DNA of 60,000 bases from Membranipora membranacea (lineage: Eukaryota > Bryozoa > Gymnolaemata > Cheilostomatida > Membraniporidae), in assembly GCA_914767715.1 (NCBI GenBank), contig OU612066.1, positions 39,346,283 through 39,406,282 on the forward strand, written 5' to 3'. The translations under genes and the position numbers were made by a program. The notes under the pieces are model-generated. The model saw nothing but the letters and a program-made list of their open reading frames with translations. It searched no databases and was not told where the DNA came from. Below, in pieces: positions 44,101 to 60,000 of this stretch. Numbering within the stretch: the first letter of the stretch is position 1; every line of letters begins with the position of its first letter.

Positions 44101-47100
44101 GAAAAACATATTAGTGTCAAAATCAAATGTCTGAGCAAGAATTCTTTACTCCAGGCAGTTCTATTTTAAGGCTTATTATTAGGTCTATGGCTTACACACT
44201 TTATTAACGAAGCGTAGATTAAGTCTTGTTATTATCGATGCATAAGTTTACTATCTTTATTATCGACACTCAGGTTAAGTCTAGATTTTTTAGTAATTAT
44301 TAATGGGTTAGGGGTTAGGTTAGGTTAGGGTGTATTTGACTGACGAGGTCTTTGGGAATAGGTTGAAGGTCGAGTTTTGAGAACATACAAAGGAGGAGAT
44401 TTATATATAGATATACAGATAAGAGTAATTCTGTCTAATAATAAGATAATATTTTATTAGGAAGGCGCTGCCTATTGATCGCTGCCGACACAGAGAGAAA
44501 GGACAGCCCTTATGTATGGCTCAGTACTATAGACTATTCTCATCTTACCGAGAACCAGGAGTGGATAAAGATAAACTACGTACTGTAGAGGGGGAACCTG
44601 GCAGAGAGCATATCACAGTCATAAGAAATAATCAGGTACATATCTTAATATATATATAATGCTAATAAAGCTCAGACGATGGTCTTATGTATGATAACTC
44701 TCAGATAACTCTCAGCTACTATAAATGTACCTTAGTATGAGACAATGTATGTGTTAGTCAGACAGCCTCATGGTCTCATAGTTTTTGCTATGATCTGGGA
44801 GATGATCTGGGAGATGATCTGGGAGATACCTAATATAATATGTGCAAAGAGGAGGTCTACTACGTGCTTGCACGCAGTATAAAGATCCTCTCTACCTCTT
44901 CGATTAAAGAGTAGCCGGCAATGACGGACAAGGGTATAGGGTCACTACTCCACACAAGCCACCTGAGCTTAAGGCAAGGGGGCCCATTTAATAGGGTAGT
45001 CAAATAAGAACAAGTGTAAAAGAAAATTAGCACTAGTGCTGATGATCTTACATCTATCCTTCTATATTCACCAGATTATATATACGGTGTCATGTTATAA
45101 CATTAACACAGATATAATATACCGTATCATGTTATAAATGACGTTGTGATATTAATATTTTAGATATTTAAAATGGACGTGGTGAACAATGTGATGAGGC
45201 TGAGTGAAGATGATATCTGCTGTCAGCTGAAGAGAATATGCAGAATGGCTGACCAATCAGCTCACAATGCTGATGAGTCTGTCGGTATTCTAACAGCTCA
45301 GACTAGAGATCAGTGGGCTAGGTGCAGACAACTTTTACTGCAAGGTTTGTCATGAGTATTACACTAAAGGTCATTTAGGTCTATAGGGAGACCAGTGAGT
45401 AACTGCTGTAACATTTGGAGTTATGTTATTACCTTGTGAGTGTATATAACCCCTAATGCCTCCTTTTTTATTTCGATTATAGATACGATATAACTCAGGT
45501 AACCATATTGTACATTTTTCCTTTATTCAGGTTTTATATTTGCAGACACTGTGAATGCTGAGTCACTTAAGTCTATTGAGACTAGTATATTTATATTATG
45601 TCTGGATAAGACGATTCCTGTGAAGTTTAATCATCGGAGAAGTATAGATGAGACAGAGCATAACTCACGAGACGATAACTCAGTAGCTCTACAGATGTTA
45701 CACGGCCAGGGTACAATACAAAATAGCTGTAACAGGTGGTACGATAAAACCATGCAGGTAAATACCTGATTAATCCTTCTATTTCTCTCATGTATGCATA
45801 CATCTACATGTACATGTATGTTTACATACACATTCACATCCACATGTACATGTTTGTGTATGTATACATCCACATGTACATGTATGTGTAGTTGTTGCGT
45901 GACGCTCACTGCCTTGTCTTATTAGTTCCCATACCCAAGATATAAGTTCTCATAAATATAAAATTATTGTTGTGCTAAAAGATCCCAATTTAACGAGGAG
46001 TAGGAGCTTTCAATATGTATATCTTCGGAGTTAACAGGTATCTAATCGGTTATTCTTGACACTTTTATTATATATGATTTCTATGTGCATTGTCTGAATG
46101 ACTTGGTTTTATTTCCTTCTAGTTTATAATAGGAGAAGATGGAGCTTGTGGATTAAACTATGAGCACTCAGCATCAGAGGGTATCGCTGTCGTTCAGCTT
46201 ATAGAACATGTTCTCAAATATATGTGAGTTTAAAATGACAAAAGCTAACCATTTTTTGTTATCAACAACAATTAAAAACTGTATGACAGATTTCAATAGA
46301 CAATATGTTGTATAAAACTGGTCTTCAATATTTGTTTCCCAGGAAAACTTAATATCGGGTTAGTCGTATCTCAGACTTAAACTCTGACCTTATCTGACTG
46401 ACATAAAGTGTGGCATATAATATAATGTATAACGTGATGTATAACATGCTGTATAACGTGATGTATTATTGTATCAGGGAAGAGTTGAGAAAGAGAAAGT
46501 TGGTGAGAATGAACTCTATAGTAGATCTTCCATATCCTGAAGCTCTGAGATGGCAGATTAGGGATGAGACTAAGAGTAGTGTATTATCAGCTACAGTACA
46601 TATGGATGAGTAAGTCTCTCTGTTTGTCGGTCCCTTAGCCTGTCTGATGCATCAACTGCTTTATTATCATAAAAAAAATCTTCTAATTCATTAACACAAT
46701 GTAATATATCTGGAAAATGCAACTCAATACAAGCTTGGAAGTAGAAAACTAAAAGTCAACAGGGAGTTACTATACTTGGAGTCAGGGTTTGAAGGCTTTG
46801 AAAGAAGTTATCCTCCTTCTTGGTATGACAGGACAACTCATCATTCATTTCATTTTTTTGTTTCAGAGCCATCTCTAATTTAGACTTCTATCTGCTCAGA
46901 TTTAGCAAATATGGAAAAGAGTTTCCCAAATCACAAAATATGAGTCCTGACTGCCTCATTCAGCTAGCATTACAGCTAACATTCTACAAGTAAGTAACTC
47001 TAACTAACATTCTACAAGTTATCCTAATACAGAATAGAGTGTTAAGTCAGTCAGTCAGTGGGTAGTAAACCTGCATGGATAGTACTCTGTGGAGCTATTG

Positions 47101-48686
47101 ATAAAGTTTGATCGAAACAAATTTAAACTGAATTTTGAATTTCTCCCATTTGAACGATGAGCCTCCTACATGTTTAAGTACTACCGGAGGAAATAAGAAA
47201 CATTGTTATATATTTACAAAGCCTGAATATATGGAATCTGTTTTATACACAATCGAGTTCACACAGACCAGAATATATGTATAAAACTTTTATATATTTA
47301 AGGATACACAATCGGCTCGTTTCGACATATGAGAGTGCTTCCACTCGACGTTATCGACTCGGTAGAGTAGATAATATAAGAGCTGCTTCATGTGAAGCTT
47401 TAGCTTGGTGTAAATCTATGACAGGGGAGACAACTTGTAGTGCTGAACAGAAAATGACTTTATTACGTGAAGCTATGCAGGCTCAGACTGATTATATGGT
47501 GCAGGTAGGGGCGTATAACTTCTCACTGATTATATGGTGCAGGTAGGGGTTATAGTTCATATACCCCTTTTGTATGAATGTATAACTATTAGCATTAAAC
47601 TCATCTCAGTCGATATATATTGAGCTTTACATCTTCTCAGGTGATAACATTGTAATATTGTTGGTTTACCAGACAGGACTGACAGACAGACAGGACTAGT
47701 AAGCCTTAACCCACTAACTGTCCGGGTATGTATATTAATTGATGTTCTCGTTATGCTATTTTGATTAGTGTATGTAATTGTAGACTATTTTGGGACATGG
47801 AATGGATTGTCACTTGTTAGCCCTGAAATGTATAGCAGAACAGAATGGAGGGGGAACTCCTGAACTATTCAAACACATCACCTGGTCGCTGTGTAATCAA
47901 TTTGTACTGTCAACAAGCCAGGTGAGATTAATACAATATCTATCATGGTTTAACGTATTTGCTGCTTACCACAAGGGGACTGCTGCGTAACAGTTTACAG
48001 ATTCACATTACTAAACAGCCCGGTTAGACTTACTTTGTAAGTTCTAATAATCTGATAGTGATAGTTATGTCCTATGTCCAATGTACAGTGTCCATAGGAT
48101 TGAGTGACAATGAATCGTGAGATGGATATTTTATTATTACTTTATACAGGTGAACACAACTCTAGACTCATTTATGGGATACGGTCCAGTAGTACCTAAC
48201 GGATACGGCACATCGTACAATCCACAGTCAGATAAAATAGTCTTCTGTATATCATCATTTAAGAACTGTGCGGATACGAGGTGAGATATCATATTACAGA
48301 GTGTACATATATAATATGCATACAGTTCTACTCACATACAGGAGTAGGAGGTGGCTCAGCTAGTGAGAGCGCCGGTCTAGTTCTGCTAACATGTTACAAT
48401 AGTTGTTACGATGATGATTCACTCAGCTGCGAGCTCTTGTTGATATACTGATGACTTAAGTTGATATGATGACAGGTCTGACAGATTTGCGATCACACTG
48501 AGCAGAGTCCTTACTGAAATCCATGAACTCTGCTTAGAAGTCAACAGCAGAAGCAAACTTAAAACCATAAAAGAAAATGGAGACTCTACTCACAACAAAA
48601 CCATAAACAACACAAACAACGACACCAACGACAGCATCCACAGCAACAACAATAACAATCACATCAGTGGCGGTAAGAAAAATTAA
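38128..48686 (+). CDS. Choline O-acetyltransferase-like enzyme, 14 exons
   Basis: Carnitine/choline acyltransferase family; would make acetylcholine from acetyl-CoA and choline. Exons: 38128-38220, 39698-39892, 41625-41743, 42380-42433, 44461-44635, 45164-45344, 45546-45757, 46123-46223, 46478-46609, 46867-46989, 47303-47504, 47784-47921, 48150-48280 and 48476-48686; phases agree and give 688 residues. Catalytic His358 lies in [58 protein letters not shown] and [10 protein letters not shown] are family blocks. GRVDNIR (V484, N486) follows choline acetyltransferase rather than the TDT of carnitine acetyltransferase, but the next selectivity site is Cys538 (DCHLL), not Asn or Arg. The Asn-rich tail ends at TAA 48684-48686; a GGTAAGA there could instead be a donor. 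Choline specificity is therefore likely, not certain. Confidence 0.9.
38330..38757. mobile_element. MITE-like element with a tRNA-type B box
   Basis: Ends TACCGTATTACC (38330) and, inverted, TACCGCAATACC (about 38757) form an imperfect terminal repeat, with AAGGCACC / GCGCCCTATAGG-type subterminal sequence repeated several times inside. At 38616-38628 GGGATTCGAACCC is a polymerase III B box on the minus strand, suggesting a tRNA-derived insert. It lies in intron 1 of the acetyltransferase gene. Boundaries are approximate. Confidence 0.4.
40200..40260 (+). repeat. CAG/CGG trinucleotide tract
   Basis: AGCAGCAGCAGCTGCAGCGG followed by more GGCAGC and GCAGCGG units in acetyltransferase intron 2. 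No reading frame use is evident. Confidence 0.8.
40345..40622. repeat. 19-nt minisatellite in acetyltransferase intron 2
   Basis: About 14 nearly identical units of CTGTATGTTAGATAGGCCT, one with a CGCGG variant near 40435. Low divergence suggests recent expansion. Confidence 0.95.
40865..41335. repeat. About 81-nt minisatellite in acetyltransferase intron 2
   Basis: Five to six units combining TGTGAGGGGGTATACCGGG, TTACACACATACACTTTGGG and GTGGGGGTGTTCCGGTTACA. It is followed by six GTGTCCAGGG decamers at about 41366-41420. Overlapping ORFs of 63-124 codons on both strands derive from the repeat. Confidence 0.93.
42420..43930. repeat. 27-nt minisatellite made of the acetyltransferase exon 4 donor junction
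   Basis: About 56 units of TATTATCGATACGTAAGTG plus TACTCTCT, occupying most of intron 4. The first unit straddles the real exon/intron boundary at 42433/42434 and contributes about 14 exon bases (the codons for VIIDA). Every unit keeps GTAAGTG, and at least four (near 43380, 43606, 43709 and 43856) carry GATGCGTAAGT exactly like the true donor. Units are nearly identical. Confidence 0.97.
44306..44331 (+). repeat. Short TTAGG-rich telomere-like tract
   Basis: GGTTAGGGGTTAGGTTAGGT followed by TAGGGT: four irregular units only. Too short and irregular to be a telomere relic with confidence. Confidence 0.4.
48341..48390 (+). repeat. tRNA A-box-like sequence, probable SINE fragment
   Basis: GTGGCTCAGCTAGTGAGAGC at 48351 looks like a tRNA D-arm with a polymerase III A box. 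There is no B box or T-arm in the expected place, so it is a truncated tRNA-derived element. It lies in acetyltransferase intron 13. Confidence 0.4.
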
Positions 48687-50615
48687 AACTTTACTTCTTA
48701 CAAGCTATTTATACATGTGAAAACGCATTGTAATACCGGGAGAGCTAGTACCCGGAGTCAGATTTACTGGCTTATATGAGAGGGTTAGTAATGACTGTGT
48801 GATTATACCTAGCTAACTGATGAGCTTTGCACAAACACAACAGCATATAATTGTCGATAAAATAACAACTTTATCCGAAGATGCAGAGCTGATTATCACT
48901 CTGGGTTTTACTTTCATAGATTCTCACATAAAACTGTCACTGAACGGAGACATCTCGCTGAACCCAGAGCACCCAGTGGCGCACAAAGAGCCTGGTCTGC
49001 CGGTTAGGAAGTCATCGAGCCCACGTAGGCTTGTACGCCAAAAAGTGACTCACTTCAATGGTATAGAGCCGATGGGCAACTCAGAATGCTGAGAATAGCT
49101 GCAGTAGCGGAACTGATGACCAATCAAAGGCTCACTAGTGCAGAGCTTAGAGAGTAGGAAATAAAATATGAGCCCAGCTCGACATATCAGCTCTCCGCCA
49201 TATTGGCTTTCACAAACAAATTAGGTAGAGAGAATCACAATCAATATGATGTAGTAGTACACAGTACAGTGTCAGTAGACTAGTAATTAGCAGGCCTATG
49301 ATATATCTGCAGCTGGACTTACTCATTATTCAGCAGACAAGCTATTTTGCTTTGTAGACTTATAATATCGCATCTTTAGCTAATGTGAGAACTTAACTAA
49401 TACTACAGATACATTACTGAAGCTTTTCTTATATAACTCTATCATGAGTTATGTTATGTTCACTTAAGGTAGACTTACATATTTGCATACATCAACAGTG
49501 CAGTGATACTCACATTATAACCTTCTGTATTTTTATCAAACATTATTATTTATAGAAGATTTAATTTTTTGCTCTATCTTGTAGGCAGGCCTATAGGTAT
49601 TGCATAGCGTTTTATCTTAATTTCCCAAAATCTCTCATAATTTAGAACTCATTTACTATATAAATGTTAAGAGACAAAGCCGAAAGTGTCGCAATGGATT
49701 ACGAGCGTCACATCTAACAATCTGTGATGTAAAGACACATTAATCTATCTCTACTTTTGTTTGTATTTGTTTCTCAAACTTGTATATTATTTATTTTTCA
49801 TACACAGGTAAAATCCGGATAACACATCAACAACGTAAATAAAATATAGAGAGGAGAAAATAAATAAAAACGGCCCAGCCATTTACGGTTGTTACGAAAA
49901 TATCGGCTATGATAAAATGTTAAATAAAAAGAGAAAAATAAAACATCTAAATAAAATTCTAGAATAAATAAATAAACCTTTGAAATAATTAAGATTTGAT
50001 AATCCACCCACGCCGCCAGTAAGAAGACACAAAGCCGCTGCTGTGTTGTGTAGTTAGAGTTATCCTCTCATATAACCAGACGGGGGTAACTCCTCAGTAT
50101 AATATATAATATCTTATCAGTTAGTACAGTTAATCAAAGCTTTAACTCTCTTTGTAAAAAGGCTGAGAGGAAGTTATATGGGTCACATAGTGACATAGAA
50201 CAATGATTGTGTTCATATTTCCTAGAAAATGCATAGATTATGTATATGTTTAAAAAGTAAACACGACAGTCAGGGTGAGAAGTCAGGGTGAGAAGTCAGG
50301 GTGAGAGATGGTTGGTGTTTTTTGATATTCTGTGAGCGTATAACAACCTTATCAGTATTATTATCAGCTGCAGCTGATTAACTGGCTAAACATGACCAGA
50401 TTTAATGATGACCTTCACTCAATGACTTTGTTTGTAAAACGAAAAGAAGGTAAGTAACGATAAACTGACGCCATCTAAGCAGCAAAAACCAGAGGCTACA
50501 TCAGTATATAAAACAAGAGGACAGTAACTTACACGCATAACCAGTATAAAAGGTGGGAGGAGTAGGTGTAACGATGTGACAGAGAGGTGACAGTAAGTAC
50601 GGCTGAGCTGTGAGG
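48687..50615. other. Convergent intergenic region, acetyltransferase to pyrophosphorylase
   Basis: About 1.9 kb shared by two 3' UTRs. A 90-codon open frame at 48820-49092 (+) resembles no family and has no supporting signal. Several AATAAA strings on + and TTTATT at 49790-49795 on the minus strand are possible poly(A) signals. No RNA gene seen. Confidence 0.55.
49160..49165 (+). terminator. Poly(A) signal of the acetyltransferase gene
   Basis: AATAAA about 475 nt past the stop codon. Position fits; other AATAAA strings occur in this AT-rich stretch. Confidence 0.4.
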
Positions 50616-59194
<8,579 letters not shown>

Positions 59195-59202
59195 CTGTAA
59201 GT

Positions 59203-60000
59203 ACAAACAGTAGATACATCAATACTACCAAACAGTAGATACATAAATACTACCATTATTTACAGTAGGTACATCAATACTACCAAACAGTAGATACATC
59301 AATACTTCCATTATACACATCAATACTACCATTATTTACAGTAGGTACATCAATACTACCATTATATACAGTAGGTACATCAATACTACCATTATATACA
59401 GTAGGTACATCAATACTACCATTATATACAGTAGGTACATCAATACTACCATTATATACAGTAGGTACATCAATACTACCATTATATACAGTAGGTACAT
59501 CAATACTACCATTATATACAGTAGGTACATCAATACTACCATTATAAACATCAATACTACCATTATATACAGTAGGTACATCAATACTACCATTATATAC
59601 AGTGGGTACATCAATGCTACCATTATATACAGTGGGTACATCAATACTACCATTATATACAGTGGGTACATCAATGCTACCATTATATACAGTGGGTACA
59701 TCAATACTACCATTATATACAGTGGGTACATCAATGCTACCATTATAATCATCAATACTACCATTATATACAGTAGGTACATCAATACTACCATTATATA
59801 CAGTGGGTACATCAATACTACCATTATATACAGTGGGTACATCAATGCTACCATTATAATCATCAATACTACCATTATATACAGTAGGTACATCAATACT
59901 ACCATTATATACAGTGGGTACATCAATACTACCATTATATACAGTGGGTACATCAATACTACCATTATATACAGTGGGTACATCAATGCTACCATTATAA
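59203..60000. repeat. 30-nt minisatellite abutting the UAP1 3' splice site at 59195
   Basis: About 26 units of ACCATTATATACAGTAGGTA plus CATCAATACT, running off the window. On the minus strand the units approach to within 9 nt of the acceptor TACTTACAG, so the polypyrimidine and branch region is itself repeat. The 219-codon minus-strand ORF is an artefact. Confidence 0.95.

Noticed and set aside
44306-44331. Interstitial telomere
   Set aside because: Only about four irregular TTAGG-like units; could be chance.
48341-48390. Functional tRNA gene
   Set aside because: Only a D-arm/A-box-like half is present; no anticodon arm or T-arm can be folded.
48820-49092. 90-codon ORF after the acetyltransferase stop
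   Set aside because: Not similar to any acetyltransferase tail; more likely 3' UTR. A splice from 48672 into it cannot be excluded but nothing supports it.
59336-59995. 219-codon minus-strand ORF of MYPLYIMVVL repeats, membrane-protein-like
   Set aside because: The hydrophobic pattern is just the 30-nt repeat; it lies in an intron.

Overview
The window is nuclear DNA from an intron-rich metazoan, almost certainly an invertebrate. It is AT-rich, introns follow GT-AG rules, and poly(A) signals are AATAAA. Seven protein-coding loci can be rebuilt by joining exons, and most were checked for consistent splice phase. None has one long ORF; the longest open frames in the window are artefacts of tandem repeats. 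I cannot name the species. The dense intronic minisatellites, several made from splice junctions, recall what I remember being reported for amphioxus introns; a mollusc or another marine invertebrate is also possible.

Layout. (1) 1-9153, +: protein phosphatase 2A scaffold subunit A, last eight exons, 5' end off the left edge. (2) 10078-17559, -: galactose-3-O-sulfotransferase-like type II membrane enzyme, six exons, one frameshift. (3) 18593-21618, +: secreted protein with a short collagen-like stretch and a WSC domain, probably damaged. (4) 22913-29414, +: cGAS-like receptor (Mab-21 nucleotidyltransferase fold), seven exons, one in-frame TAA. (5) 31422-35527, +: small secreted protein with one antistasin-type domain. 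(6) 38128-48686, +: choline acetyltransferase-like enzyme, 14 exons. (7) 50616-59194, -: UDP-N-acetylhexosamine pyrophosphorylase, last nine exons, 5' end off the right edge. PP2A-A and the sulfotransferase are tail to tail. The sulfotransferase and WSC genes are head to head across about 1 kb that carries a TATA box and two hairpins. The acetyltransferase and pyrophosphorylase are tail to tail. These genes do not form a pathway; they are unrelated neighbours in an ordinary animal gene arrangement.

About one sixth of the window is tandem repeat, nearly all intronic. The most striking pattern is that several arrays are amplified copies of the gene's own splice junction. In the acetyltransferase about 56 copies of a 27-nt unit repeat the exon 4 5' splice site. 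In PP2A-A about 40 copies of a 22-nt unit repeat the 3' splice site of the exon at 7221. In the sulfotransferase a 39-nt unit repeats the exon 1 5' splice site. Two more acetyltransferase exons show one extra copy of their 5' junction, which look like the first step of the same process. Other points to check are a long imperfect inverted repeat in the last intron of the cGAS-like gene, an unusual Cys at the carnitine/choline selectivity position of the acetyltransferase, a U2 snRNA-like element, and several long perfect hairpins.
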